Shown: positions 7,310 through 16,560 of the stretch, piece after piece
Position numbering within the stretch: position 1 is the first letter of the stretch
Layout: each line of letters opens with the position of its first letter
Assembly: GCA_958295835.1 (NCBI GenBank)
Contig: OY282378.1
Location: 1,009,001-1,073,000 of the forward strand
Direction: 5' to 3'
Source of the DNA: an uncultured Gammaproteobacteria bacterium
Lineage (GTDB): Bacteria; Pseudomonadota; Gammaproteobacteria; HK1
Length of the DNA: 64,000 nucleotides
Translations under genes and position numbers: made by a program
The notes under the pieces: model-generated
What the model was told of the DNA's origin: nothing
What the model saw: only the letters and a program-made list of their open reading frames with translations
Database searches by the model: none

Positions 7310-9013
7310 GCCTACCTGACGAAAATGCCGATCGGAGCCATCCGACCGTTCATTGAGCACTTCACGCAGCCGGGAGAGTTGGTGGTGGATTCATTCGCCG
7401 GCTCCGGGGCGACTGGTCTGGCCGCGCTGACGCTTGGCCGGCGGGCACGGCTCAGCGACATCGCAGTACTCGGCAGGCATATCGCAACGGGTTACCTGAC
7501 CGATGCACCGGCGCGTGAAGTGCGTGCGGCAGCGGATCGGGCCATCGCCTCCGCCCGGAAGGCAATCGGCACGCTGTACTTGACCAAGCGTGTCTCGGAC
7601 GGCGCCATGGTCGAGACGATCCGAACGATCTGGTCGTTCACCTATCTCTGTCCGTCCTGCAAAGACAAGATGGTGTATTACGAAGCTCTAGACGCGCGGG
7701 GCAAGGGCCCGGAATATTGTCCCTCCTGCGGCGGACCCTTCACGCGACGGAGTTGGCCGCGCGGGAAGGACGTGCCCATTGGAGTCGTCATTCCCGGTGA
7801 GGAAGGCAAACAGGTGGAGCAGATGGTATGCGAGATGGATCAGCGCAGGATCCGCATGGCCACGAAGGATACCCGCCTGCGGCAGATCCCGTCACTGCCA
7901 ATAGAAGAACACCGGGAAATGTACAGCCGGTCGGGCCTTGGCCGTTCCGGCATGACGGAAACGGGCAAATTCTTCTCATCTCGCAACGCCATCGCGTTGC
8001 TGGAGCTATGGCGCGCGATAAATGAAATCGAAGACGAAACGATACTTCAGAAGCTGCGCTTCGCCTTTACCGCCATCCTGCCGCGGGCGTCGATGCGCTA
8101 TCAATGGGGTCCGAAGCGTCCGTTGAACGCGCAGAACCAGACCTACTACGTTGCGCCGGTGTATTTCGAATGGAACGTCTTCGATTTGTTCAGTCGCAAG
8201 GTCGATGCAGCCACCCGGGCGAACGGGACACTGTTCGAGGATGGCGATTTATTCAGCGAAGAAAGCATGCAGGACATCACATACGAGGTTACATCGGCGG
8301 AAAGGCTCGTGCATCTCGCTGACTGCTCGGCCGATTACGTATTCATCGATCCGCCATTTGGCAGCAACATCTTCTACTCCGACATGAACTTGTTCCATGA
8401 AGCGTGGCTCGGCGAGACGACGGACTACACGTACGAGGCGGTGGTTTACACTACGGGCAGTCGCAAGAAAGGGGCAATGGAGAGGTATGAAAGGCTGCTG
8501 CGCGGCGCCTTCGCGGAAGCACTGCGGGTGCTGAAGCCCGGACGATACATGTCAGTGGTGTTCGGCAACAGCAGCGGCCGGATCTGGGGATTACTGCAGC
8601 GGGCGTTGCGCGACAGTGGATTCAAGGCACCGCCGGTGCACGTGGCAAGCCTCGACAAGGGGCAACGCTCCGTCAAGGGGCTGAATTCAGGATCAGAAGG
8701 CGTAGTGACGGTCTCTCTGATCCTGACCGTGCAAAAACCGGCGCAAGGCAAGGGACTCGAAAAGGCTGCGACGCTCTCCAACGGCGACATCGACCCGCTC
8801 ATCAGAACAGTGATCGACGAGATGCCGTCCAACGAGGCGCGGAGTCCGAGCCATATTCACGCGCGGATACTGCGCCGAGCTATCCATAAGGGCCGGGTGC
8901 TGGACGATCTGCACTTGGGTGACGTGCTCATTGCTCTGCGCAACGCCGGGTACCGGGTGGATCGGGAGACAGGGTTGCTTCAGGGGTCTGGGCGCGGGAG
9001 ACAAGCTGGTTGA
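7250..9013 (+). CDS. DNA methyltransferase with Zn-ribbon insert (adenine/N4-cytosine type)
   Basis: A 587-residue frame. Motif I VVDSFAGSGATG (SAM binding) lies near residue 50. A zinc-ribbon-like insert with two CPSC pairs lies around residues 134-160. The catalytic motif IV FIDPPFGSN lies near residue 366, so the order is motif I before motif IV. The mix of a Zn-ribbon with FAGSG and DPPF resembles the COG1743 group of adenine-specific methylases, here shorter than most. The natural start appears to be ATG 7132 (MKSDLSRLPDTITVPRTDPI), but the 53-bp repeats put it out of frame. The stated start is a TTG inside the repeat with no convincing ribosome-binding site. Expression in the present state may be off or low. 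No cognate restriction enzyme is adjacent, apart from the nuclease-like protein on the other strand. Confidence 0.75.
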   Translation: MSRLPDTITVPRTDPIYNCHAYLTKMPIGAIRPFIEHFTQPGELVVDSFAGSGATGLAALTLGRRARLSDIAVLGRHIATGYLTDAPAREVRAAADRAIASARKAIGTLYLTKRVSDGAMVETIRTIWSFTYLCPSCKDKMVYYEALDARGKGPEYCPSCGGPFTRRSWPRGKDVPIGVVIPGEEGKQVEQMVCEMDQRRIRMATKDTRLRQIPSLPIEEHREMYSRSGLGRSGMTETGKFFSSRNAIALLELWRAINEIEDETILQKLRFAFTAILPRASMRYQWGPKRPLNAQNQTYYVAPVYFEWNVFDLFSRKVDAATRANGTLFEDGDLFSEESMQDITYEVTSAERLVHLADCSADYVFIDPPFGSNIFYSDMNLFHEAWLGETTDYTYEAVVYTTGSRKKGAMERYERLLRGAFAEALRVLKPGRYMSVVFGNSSGRIWGLLQRALRDSGFKAPPVHVASLDKGQRSVKGLNSGSEGVVTVSLILTVQKPAQGKGLEKAATLSNGDIDPLIRTVIDEMPSNEARSPSHIHARILRRAIHKGRVLDDLHLGDVLIALRNAGYRVDRETGLLQGSGRGRQAG

Positions 9014-9169
9014 GGCGGTGGACCCGTGCCGCGTGTTTGCCCCACATTCCGTCACGGAGCAGCGGGGACAGGTCATAACTCTGGACGAAGATCGTCGTTC
9101 ATCTCGTCGTCCGATCTCTTCTTCATACCGCTTCATTTCTCCCCAAAGAAACCCGTGCCCCTGTGATGC

Positions 9170-11323
9170 TCAGTCAACAACCCGCCTCTGCTTCACCACC
9201 TCCAGCACCTCCGCCGCCGCGGCCGGGATGTGGGCGCCCGGGCCGTAGATGGCCGCCACCCCGGCGCGGCGCAGCATCGCGTGGTCCTGCGAGGGGATGA
9301 CCCCGCCGCAGACGACGGCGATGTCGACCGCATCCTGCGCGCGTAGCGCCTCGACGAGAGCGGGAACCAGGGTCTTGTGCCCCGCCGCCTGCGACGACAC
9401 CCCCACCACGTGCACGTCGTTCTCGATCGCTTGGCGTGCCGCCTCCTCCGGGGTCTGGAACAGCGGACCCACGTCCACGTCGAAGCCCAGGTCCGCGAAC
9501 GCGGTGGCGATGATCCGGGCGCCGCGGTCGTGTCCGTCCTGCCCGAGCTTGACCACCAGCATCCGCGGGCGGCGCCCTTCCTCGCGCGCGAACGCCTCCA
9601 CGGCGGCGCGGATGCGCGCGAATCCTTCGTCGCCCTCCCAAGCCGCGCCGTAGACCCCGGTGATCGACGGGGTCACCGCCCGGTGGCGGGTCCACACCCG
9701 CTCCAGCGCGTCGGAGATCTCGCCCACCGTCGCCCGCGCCCGCGCGGCCTCCATCGCGTGTCCGAGCAAATTGCCCTCCCCGCTCTGCGCGCACGCTTCG
9801 AGCGCGGCCAGCGCGCTCCGCCACGGCGCCGACGCACGCTCCGCACGCACCCGGTCGAGCCGCGCGACCTGCGCCTCGCGTACCGCGCTGTTGTCGATGT
9901 CGAGGATCTCGACTTCGTCCGCGCCCTCCGGCGCATACCGGTTCACCCCGACGATCACGTCCTCGCCGCGGTCCACCCGGGCCTGGCGCCGCGCCGCGGC
10001 TTCCTCGATGCGCAGCTTCGGCATCCCCGCGGTCACCGCCTTCGTCATGCCCCCGAGCGCTTCGACCTCCCCGATGAGGGCGCGCGCAGCCGCGGCCAGG
10101 CTCGCAGTCAGGGACTCGACGTAGTACGAGCCCGCCAGCGGGTCCACCACCCGGGTGATCCCGGTCTCCTCGCGCAGGATGAGCTGGGTGTTGCGCGCGA
10201 TGCGCGCCGACGCCTCGGTGGGCAGGGCGAGCGCCTCGTCGAACGCATTGGTGTGCAGCGACTGCGTGCCCCCCAGGGTGGCGGCCAGCGCCTCCACCGC
10301 GGTACGCACCACGTTGTTGTACGGGTCCTGGCTGGTCAGGCTCACCCCCGAGGTCTGGCAGTGGGTGCGCAGCATCAGCGAGCGGGGGTCCGAGGGCTTG
10401 AACAGCGCCCCCACCAGCTCCGCCCACAGCAGCCGCGCCGCGCGCAGCTTCGCGACCTCCATGAAGAAGTTCATGCCGATACCGAAGAAGAACGACAGCC
10501 GCGGCGCGAAGGCGTCCACGTCCAGCCCGCCCCGGAGCGCGGCGCGCACGTACTCGATGCCGTCGGCCAGCGTGAAGGCCAGCTCCTGCACCGCCGTCGC
10601 CCCCGCCTCCTGCATGTGGTAGCCGGAGATCGAGATGGGGTTGAAGCGCGGCATCTCGCGCGCGGTATACGCGATGATGTCGGCGACGATGCGCATCGAC
10701 GGCTCGGGCGGGTAGATGTAGGTGTTGCGGACCATGAACTCCTTGAGAATGTCGTTCTGCACCGTGCCCGCGAGCGCATCCGGCGCCACCCCCTGCTCCT
10801 CCGCCGCGACGACGTACATGGCCATCACCGGCAGCACCGCCCCGTTCATGGTCATCGACACCGACATCCGGTCGAGCGGGATGCCATCGAACAGGATCTT
10901 CATGTCCTCGACCGAGTCGATGGCCACGCCCGCCTTGCCGACGTCGCCGACGACCCTCGGATGGTCGGAGTCGTAGCCGCGGTGGGTGGCGAGGTCGAAG
11001 GCGATGGAGAGCCCGGTCTGGCCCGCGGCGAGGTTCTTGCGGTAGAAGGCGTTTGACTCCTCGGCGGTGGAGTAACCCGCGTACTGGCGCAGGGTCCAGG
11101 GGCGACCGGCGTACATCGACGCCCGGGGACCGCGGACGAAGGGCGGGAAGCCCGGCAGCGCATCGAGATGTCCAAGCCCTTCGAGGTCCGCGGCGGTGTA
11201 GAGGGGCTTTACGTCGATGCCCTCCGGGGTCCGCCACGTCAGGTCGTCCGGTGCATGGCCCCGCGTCTCCTTCTCGACGAGGGCCGACCATGCATGCAGG
11301 TCCGGCTCGAGATCAGCGGTCAT
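9170..11323 (-). CDS. mutA: Methylmalonyl-CoA mutase, large (alpha) subunit
   Basis: A 717-residue B12-dependent mutase that interconverts (R)-methylmalonyl-CoA and succinyl-CoA, linking propionate, odd-chain and branched-chain catabolism to the TCA cycle. The N-terminal substrate-binding barrel includes [20 protein letters not shown] and the typical [17 protein letters not shown]. The C-terminal cobalamin domain has the DxHxxG motif in [14 protein letters not shown]. Length is normal for the large subunit. The start ATG has GAGGTGA upstream. No small subunit, MeaB-type chaperone or epimerase is adjacent. A broken 1.8-kb copy lies 6.6 kb away. Confidence 0.95.
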   Translation of the reverse strand: MTADLEPDLHAWSALVEKETRGHAPDDLTWRTPEGIDVKPLYTAADLEGLGHLDALPGFPPFVRGPRASMYAGRPWTLRQYAGYSTAEESNAFYRKNLAAGQTGLSIAFDLATHRGYDSDHPRVVGDVGKAGVAIDSVEDMKILFDGIPLDRMSVSMTMNGAVLPVMAMYVVAAEEQGVAPDALAGTVQNDILKEFMVRNTYIYPPEPSMRIVADIIAYTAREMPRFNPISISGYHMQEAGATAVQELAFTLADGIEYVRAALRGGLDVDAFAPRLSFFFGIGMNFFMEVAKLRAARLLWAELVGALFKPSDPRSLMLRTHCQTSGVSLTSQDPYNNVVRTAVEALAATLGGTQSLHTNAFDEALALPTEASARIARNTQLILREETGITRVVDPLAGSYYVESLTASLAAAARALIGEVEALGGMTKAVTAGMPKLRIEEAAARRQARVDRGEDVIVGVNRYAPEGADEVEILDIDNSAVREAQVARLDRVRAERASAPWRSALAALEACAQSGEGNLLGHAMEAARARATVGEISDALERVWTRHRAVTPSITGVYGAAWEGDEGFARIRAAVEAFAREEGRRPRMLVVKLGQDGHDRGARIIATAFADLGFDVDVGPLFQTPEEAARQAIENDVHVVGVSSQAAGHKTLVPALVEALRAQDAVDIAVVCGGVIPSQDHAMLRRAGVAAIYGPGAHIPAAAAEVLEVVKQRRVVD
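9178..10986. repeat. 1.8-kb direct repeat, copy 2 (inside the intact mutase gene)
   Basis: Matches 2574-4374 in the same orientation. It covers the mutase coding region from its 3' end to roughly codon 113. The two copies bracket the ATPase fragment, XRE/nuclease-like operon, IS remnant and methyltransferase. Confidence 0.9.
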
Positions 11324-11885
11324 GGATCACCTCGCTCCGTCGGATTCATGGTGGGGAGTGTAGGCCAAGGCAATGCCGCGGTCCGTTTCGGCCTGTTCTC
11401 AGTTCAGGAGCGTATTACCCGGTCGCGTTCTGTGCGTTGGCATACGGAGCATTGGTGTATCCGTGCAGTGACTTCGGATCTTGATTGTCCATATCTGAAG
11501 AGCTCACCAAGACCTGCAACCACTTCCACGACCCCCGACGGGAATGACTCCGACATCGCCAGATTCCATCACCTGCGTACCGCCGTGAGTCGGGCCGTCC
11601 CCGACGCCTGCGGTTGATGCGACATCTCCACCGCGGCAGAGACAGTCCGCCATTCGGCCGTGCTCGACCCATCGAACGGATTCGACCAGATCGCCATGAT
11701 ACTCCGCCCGCTCCGCGGACCGCCGAGCGATTTCGCCTGTTCTCCGAGACACCCGCGGCGGGTGTGGCGCCAGCCGGAACCACATGTACGGCGTCGGGTC
11801 AGAATGCGCAGTACTATCGGGACGCTCCGGCCAGCGGCTTCGGCCAGCCCCGGCGACGAACCATCCGACACAGGAGGAGGAACGC
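11324..11885. other. Gene-poor intergenic region between mutA and the YceI gene
   Basis: About 560 bases with no reading frame that I can assign. Short frames exist on both strands but lack recognisable motifs or ribosome-binding sites. It must contain the divergent promoters for mutA (minus) and the YceI gene (plus), but no clear -35/-10 pair could be assigned. Confidence 0.5.
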
Positions 11886-12473
11886 ATGGACATGATGAAG
11901 AAGACGCGCCGCCTCGGGCTCGGCCTCGTTCTGGGGCTCTCCCTGGGAGGCATGGGGGCGACCGCACCCGCCGCCGACTACGAGATCGACCCCGCCCACT
12001 CGTTCATCGAGTTCAGGATCAAGCATCTCGGGTATAGCTGGCTCTACGGCCGGTTCAATCGGTTCTCGGGCGGGTTCAGCCATGACCCGGCGGACCCCTC
12101 GGCGAACAGGATCTCGGTATCGATCGACCCCGCGAGCGTCGATACCAACCACGCCGAGCGCGACAAGCACCTGCGCAACCCGGACTTCCTCGACGTGGAG
12201 AAGTATCCGGACGCGGGCTTCGAGAGCACGAAGTACACCGGCGACGCGGAGAGCGGGACCCTCGAAGGGATGCTCACCCTGCACGGGGTGACGAAGCCGA
12301 TCTCGCTCGAGCTTCGCAAGATCGGGGAGGGCAAGGACCCCTGGGGCGGCTACCGGGCCGGCTTCATCGGCACCGTCACCCTGACCCGCGGAGACTTCGG
12401 GATCAGCTACAACCTCGGCCCGGCCAGCGAGACGATGGAGCTGGAGCTCGGCATCGAGGGCATTCGGAAGTAG
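11886..12473 (+). CDS. YceI-family periplasmic lipid-binding protein
   Basis: A 195-residue protein. ATG 11886 is chosen because AGGAGGAGG lies just upstream and it gives a clean signal peptide (KKTRRLGLGLVLGLSLGG, then ATAPAADYEIDPAHS with cleavage near AADYE). The mature part has YceI hallmarks: a DPAHSFIEFRIKHLG start, 'VDTNHAERDKHLRNPDFLDV', and TLHGVTKPISLEL. YceI proteins are lipocalin-like beta barrels binding isoprenoid or other hydrophobic molecules in the periplasm. The ligand here is unknown. Convergent with the MBL gene downstream. Confidence 0.92.
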   Translation: MDMMKKTRRLGLGLVLGLSLGGMGATAPAADYEIDPAHSFIEFRIKHLGYSWLYGRFNRFSGGFSHDPADPSANRISVSIDPASVDTNHAERDKHLRNPDFLDVEKYPDAGFESTKYTGDAESGTLEGMLTLHGVTKPISLELRKIGEGKDPWGGYRAGFIGTVTLTRGDFGISYNLGPASETMELELGIEGIRK

Positions 12474-12524
12474 GCCGCTTCCATGCGGCGCGTTCGGCGG
12501 GGCGATGCGGCGTGGCCCCGGCGG

Positions 12525-13256
12525 CTAGGCGCGCTCCTTCCCGTCCAGCCACCGGCGGATGATCCGCCGGTGGCGCTCCCCGCCGTAGCTCGGGAAATGG
12601 CCTCCGTGCACGATCCGGACCGGGACGTCGTGGAGCCGCTTCATGCTGGCGTGGTAATCGCCGGGGTCGGAGTGGTAGGCGTCTTCGACCAGGGGGCCGT
12701 CGTACACCACGTCGCCCGAGAACAGGATGCCCGTGGCCGCTTCCCAGAGGACGATCCCGCCGGGTGAATGCCCCGGGGTATGGAGGACCTCGAAGTGCCG
12801 GTCGCCGAGGTCGATGACGTCGCCGTCGGCCACGATGCGCGTGGCGGGCGCGGCTCTCACCGCGTAGGCGGCGGAGCGGTAGGGCTCGGGCGGCAGCCGG
12901 GTGAACATCTCGTCACTGACGAAGGACTCGGCCAGGGTATTGGCGCGGGTCGGGCCGGCGAGCAGCGCCGCCTCCGCGCCGTGCACCAGCCGGTCGGGGA
13001 ACTCGTGGTGGCAGCCGATGTGGTCGAAGTGGGTGTGGCTGGCGATGGCGAGGCATCGCTTCCCGGTCACCAGCGGAACGTGGGCGCGCAGGCTGACCAC
13101 GCCCATGCCGCTGTCGATCAGCAGATCCCGGTCGCGCCCGCCGACGTGCCACATGTTGCAGCGGTAGAACTCCCGGATGAACGGCTCGCAGATGTGGGTC
13201 ACCCCGTCGCCGATCCGCTCGGTTCGATACCAGTCCCCGACAGCAACTCTTTCCAT
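12525..13256 (-). CDS. MBL-fold metallo-hydrolase
   Basis: A 243-residue metallo-beta-lactamase-fold hydrolase. The zinc-binding motif HTHFDHIG lies near residue 80, and further ligands are in HTPGHSPGGIVLWE and FSGDVVYDG, with a C-terminal HGGHFPSYGG. The start ATG has AGGAGG nine bases upstream. There is no signal peptide, so it is cytoplasmic. The family includes glyoxalase II, lactonases and many others, and the substrate cannot be assigned. It stands alone between the YceI gene and an IS630 remnant. Confidence 0.85.
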   Translation of the reverse strand: MERVAVGDWYRTERIGDGVTHICEPFIREFYRCNMWHVGGRDRDLLIDSGMGVVSLRAHVPLVTGKRCLAIASHTHFDHIGCHHEFPDRLVHGAEAALLAGPTRANTLAESFVSDEMFTRLPPEPYRSAAYAVRAAPATRIVADGDVIDLGDRHFEVLHTPGHSPGGIVLWEAATGILFSGDVVYDGPLVEDAYHSDPGDYHASMKRLHDVPVRIVHGGHFPSYGGERHRRIIRRWLDGKERA

Positions 13257-13397
13257 CCGATCAAGCCTCCTCTCTTGCCAGCACCACCGCCAGGGAAGCG
13301 TCCAGCCGCATCCCTATCCGGTCGCCCGGAGACACGGTGCGGGTTTGCGGCAGGTGGGTGAACCGCCCCGGGGATCCCGGAGGGTGATTTGCTTGAG

Positions 13398-13810
13398 TCA
13401 GGCGGCCATCGCCGACTCTCGCGAGAGTCCTTCATGCCCGGTACGCTGGACCATCTCATCGGCCAGCAATTCCAGCGTCCAGCCCGCCCGCCCCGCGGGC
13501 GGGCCCGAAACGCCATCGCGACCAACAACGTCTCTTCCCGACCGGTGAGCTTGCACCTTGCCCCGGGGCGAGGGTCTTCGCTCAACGCCCCTTCCAACCC
13601 GCATTCGACGAAACAGCGCTTGGTGCGACAGACCGTCGAGGTGCCCACTGCGACCGTCTGTGCAATCACCGCGTCAGGATATCCCTGTTGCGCAGCCAAC
13701 AGAATCTGCGCCCGTTTGACTCGGCGCACCCAAGCGTTGCCGCTGTCTGTCAACTCCTGCAACTGCGCACGCTCCCCATCGGTGAGTTCGACCATGTATC
13801 GTACGTCCAT
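13398..13810 (-). mobile_element. IS630-family transposase remnant
   Basis: From ATG 13810 the frame gives the HTH half of an IS630-type transposase: MVELTDGERAQLQELTDSG, then VKRAQILLAAQQGYPDAVIA and a TSTVCRTKRCFVE recognition helix. A frameshift near 13510 moves the continuation (GWTLELLADEMVQRTGHEGL) into another frame, which stops at 13398. The DDE catalytic domain is missing. Inactive. Confidence 0.8.
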
Positions 13811-14038
13811 CGGTGCCTCCATCGGCGCTGTGGAGACAGTCGATGCGGTGGAGGTGATGGCATGGTGCCGCGAGCGGGCGAAGGCGCTTTGAGTTCTGCG
13901 TCGCCCGCTCGCTCCGACCCGCAAGAGGAGAGCCACCCCCCCGGAGCCTGTCGCCCGACATCATCCTTCACGGAGCCGCTCACCCGCGAACGTCCGCCAA
14001 GGCTCGTCGAACCCCGCGGCATCCGGAGTCCACAACCC

Positions 14039-15073
14039 ATGAAATCGAAACGCGCCATTCAGGTCGTCAGCGCCCATGCCGAGGGGGAGGTCGGGCGGGT
14101 GATCGTGGGCGGGGTGTTGCCGCCGCCCGGCGATACGCTACCCGACCAGCGGGCCTGGCTCGAACGCAACGACGGGCTGCGCCGCTTCCTCATCCACGAG
14201 CCTCGCGGAGGCGTGTTCACCCACTACAACCTGATCGTCCCGCCGCGGGACCCGCGCGCCGCGGCCGGCTTCATCGTCATGGAGCCCACCGACTACCCCG
14301 CCATGTCCGGCTCGAACTCGATCTGTGTCGCGACGGTGCTGCTCGAAACCGGCATGGTGGAGATGCGCGAGCCCGTCACCCACTTCGCGCTCGAAACGCC
14401 GGGAGGGCTCGTGGAGATCGCCGCCGAGTGCCGCGGCGGGGTCTGCGAGCGGGTGACCACCCGGAACGTCCCTTCGTTCGTCCACGACCTCGACCGCACG
14501 GTCGAGGTCGCGGGAATCGGGACGGTGCGCCTCGACATCGCCTGGGGCGGCGCCTTCTTCGCCCTCGTCGAGGCCGCCGACCTCGGCTTCGCGCTCGTGC
14601 CGGGCGAGGCGCGCGCCCTCGTCGAGGCCGGCGAGGCGATCAAGTGCGCGGTTCGGGCGGGCGCACCGGTGAGGCATCCGGCGACGCCGGGGTTCGAAGG
14701 GGTGACGTTCGTGACCTTCCTCGGCCCCGTCACCCGCGAGAACGGGATCAGGACGGCACGCAGCGCGACCGTGATCTCGCCGGGCAAGATCGATCGATCC
14801 CCCTGCGGAACCGGCTCGTCCGCCCGCGTGGCGGTGATGCACGCACGCGGCGAGCTCGCGCCGGAGGAGCCCTTCCTGTCACGCTCGCTCCTCAGGACGG
14901 AGTTCCGCATGACCATCGCGGCCACCTCCGAGGTCGCCGGGAGACCGGCGGTCGTCCCCGAAATCTCGGGACGTGCCTGGATCACGGGCGAGCATACCTT
15001 CCACCTCGACCCCGGCGATCCCTTCCCCGAAGGCTATCGGCTCTCCGACACCTGGTACCGCGCGGGCGGATGA
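14039..15073 (+). CDS. Proline racemase / hydroxyproline epimerase-dehydratase family protein
   Basis: A 344-residue protein. The start is taken at ATG 14039 (MKSKRAIQVVSAHAEGEVG), the usual N-terminus of the family. The two active-site positions are MSGSNS (Ser where classical racemases have Cys) and DRSPCGTGSS (Cys). A Ser/Cys pair is known from hydroxyproline epimerase or trans-3-hydroxyproline dehydratase branches rather than proline racemase, so an imino-acid dehydratase or epimerase role is more likely. It converges with an aminotransferase, and no hydroxyproline pathway genes are adjacent. Specific substrate unproven. Confidence 0.85.
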   Translation: MKSKRAIQVVSAHAEGEVGRVIVGGVLPPPGDTLPDQRAWLERNDGLRRFLIHEPRGGVFTHYNLIVPPRDPRAAAGFIVMEPTDYPAMSGSNSICVATVLLETGMVEMREPVTHFALETPGGLVEIAAECRGGVCERVTTRNVPSFVHDLDRTVEVAGIGTVRLDIAWGGAFFALVEAADLGFALVPGEARALVEAGEAIKCAVRAGAPVRHPATPGFEGVTFVTFLGPVTRENGIRTARSATVISPGKIDRSPCGTGSSARVAVMHARGELAPEEPFLSRSLLRTEFRMTIAATSEVAGRPAVVPEISGRAWITGEHTFHLDPGDPFPEGYRLSDTWYRAGG

Positions 15074-15095
15074 ACCGCGCAAGCGGACAGCGCCG

Positions 15096-16283
15096 TCAGG
15101 GGATCGCCGCCATTGCCGGTTCCGAGAGCATCTCGCCCATCCGTTCGAGGGCGCGCCGGATGTTCCCGGTGCTGTTGGCATACGAGAACCGCAGATACCC
15201 TTCGCCGAACGTGCCGAAGCTGGTCCCCGAGATCACCGCGACCCCCGCCTCCTCGAGCAGGCGTTGCTGGAGAGCGTCGCTCGACGTCCCTGTCCCGGTG
15301 ACGTTCGGGAATACGTAGAACGCGCCGCCGGGGTTGCGGCAGGTGACACCGGGCAGCGCATTCAGCCCTTCGACGATCACCTTCCTGCGCTCGTCGAACG
15401 CAGCGACCATCTCCCCGACGCTGTCCTGCGGGCCTTCGAGCGCCGCGATGCCCGCGAGCTGGGCGGAGGCGTTGACGCAGGAGTGGCAGTTCACCGCGAG
15501 CCGGGTGGCGCCCTCGACGAGGGGTTCCGGCCACACCGCGTAGCCCAGCCGCCATCCGGTCATGGCGTAGGTCTTGCTCCAGCCGTCGAGCAGGATCAGG
15601 CGCTCGGCGATTTCCGGGTATCCCATCAGGCTCACGTGCTCGCGGCCGTCGTAGGTCATGCGGGCGTAGATCTCGTCGCTCAGGACTGCGACGTGCGGGT
15701 GCTCGGCGAGCCCGGCGACGAGCCGGTCCAGCGCCTCGCGTGGAATCGCGCCGCCGGTGGGGTTCGCGGGGGAATTGACGATGACGAGGCGCGTGCGCGG
15801 CGTGATGAGCGAGAGCACCTCGTCCGGGTCGAACGAGAAGTCCTTCTCCTCCAGCAGGGGGATCGGCACCGCGGTCGCGCCGCTGAAGCGAATCGTGGAT
15901 TCGTAGATAGGAAATCCCGGGTTCGGGTAGAGGATCTCCGCCCCCGGCTCACCGAACATCATCATCGCGAAGAACATCGTCACCTTGCCGCCGGGAACGA
16001 CGACGATCCGATCCGGATGCACCTCGACCCCGCGGCGGCGTGCGACGTCCGCCGCCACCGCCTCGCGGATCCGCGGGATCCCGGGAGACGGGGTATAGCC
16101 GTGGTGGCCGTCGCGCAACGCCTTCGCTCCGGCCTCGACGATATGCGGCGGGGTCTTGAAATCCGGCTGGCCGATGCCGAGGTTGATGACGTCGCTTCCA
16201 GCGCGCGCGAGCGCCTCGGCCCGGGCGAGTACCTCGAACGCGGTCTCGGTGCCGAGCACCGACATCCTTTGCGCCTGCTGCAT
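15096..16283 (-). CDS. Class I/II PLP-dependent aminotransferase (aspartate aminotransferase-like)
   Basis: A 395-residue fold-type I aminotransferase. The start ATG 16283 has GGAGG five bases upstream. Visible signatures are INLGIGQPDFKTPPHIVEA, the NSPANPTGGAIP loop (substrate/PLP contact Asn), the Asp/Tyr stretch VLSDEIYARMTYDG, and the PLP lysine motif DGWSKTYAMTGWRLGYA. These place it with aspartate/aromatic or N-succinyl-DAP type aminotransferases. Exact amino donor and acceptor are not deducible. Transcribed away from the Spy-like gene and convergent with the racemase-family gene. Confidence 0.9.
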   Translation of the reverse strand: MQQAQRMSVLGTETAFEVLARAEALARAGSDVINLGIGQPDFKTPPHIVEAGAKALRDGHHGYTPSPGIPRIREAVAADVARRRGVEVHPDRIVVVPGGKVTMFFAMMMFGEPGAEILYPNPGFPIYESTIRFSGATAVPIPLLEEKDFSFDPDEVLSLITPRTRLVIVNSPANPTGGAIPREALDRLVAGLAEHPHVAVLSDEIYARMTYDGREHVSLMGYPEIAERLILLDGWSKTYAMTGWRLGYAVWPEPLVEGATRLAVNCHSCVNASAQLAGIAALEGPQDSVGEMVAAFDERRKVIVEGLNALPGVTCRNPGGAFYVFPNVTGTGTSSDALQQRLLEEAGVAVISGTSFGTFGEGYLRFSYANSTGNIRRALERMGEMLSEPAMAAIP

Positions 16284-16560
16284 CAACCTCCTCCCGTGAT
16301 GGGCACCGGACGCGCAGTATAGGCGCTCGTGGCGTGAACACCGCCTCGCGATCCGTTTCGAGGTGCTCGAACTCCACCTGCGGGACGACGCGCGGCTACA
16401 GGCCGGAGACGCTGTGCGCGCCCAATCTCCCGGGCCTTGGCAACAAAACTTTACCTTCGGGACAACGTTCGGAAAGGTCCGCTCTCTATCGTCTCGTTCC
16501 GAAGCCGGACGATCGGCAGCCGGCTCAGTCACTCAACCACTCGACGACAGGAGACGAACG

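Noticed and set aside
7151..7330. CRISPR array at the 53-bp repeats
   Set aside because: The units are directly adjacent with no spacers and encode the methyltransferase N-terminus.
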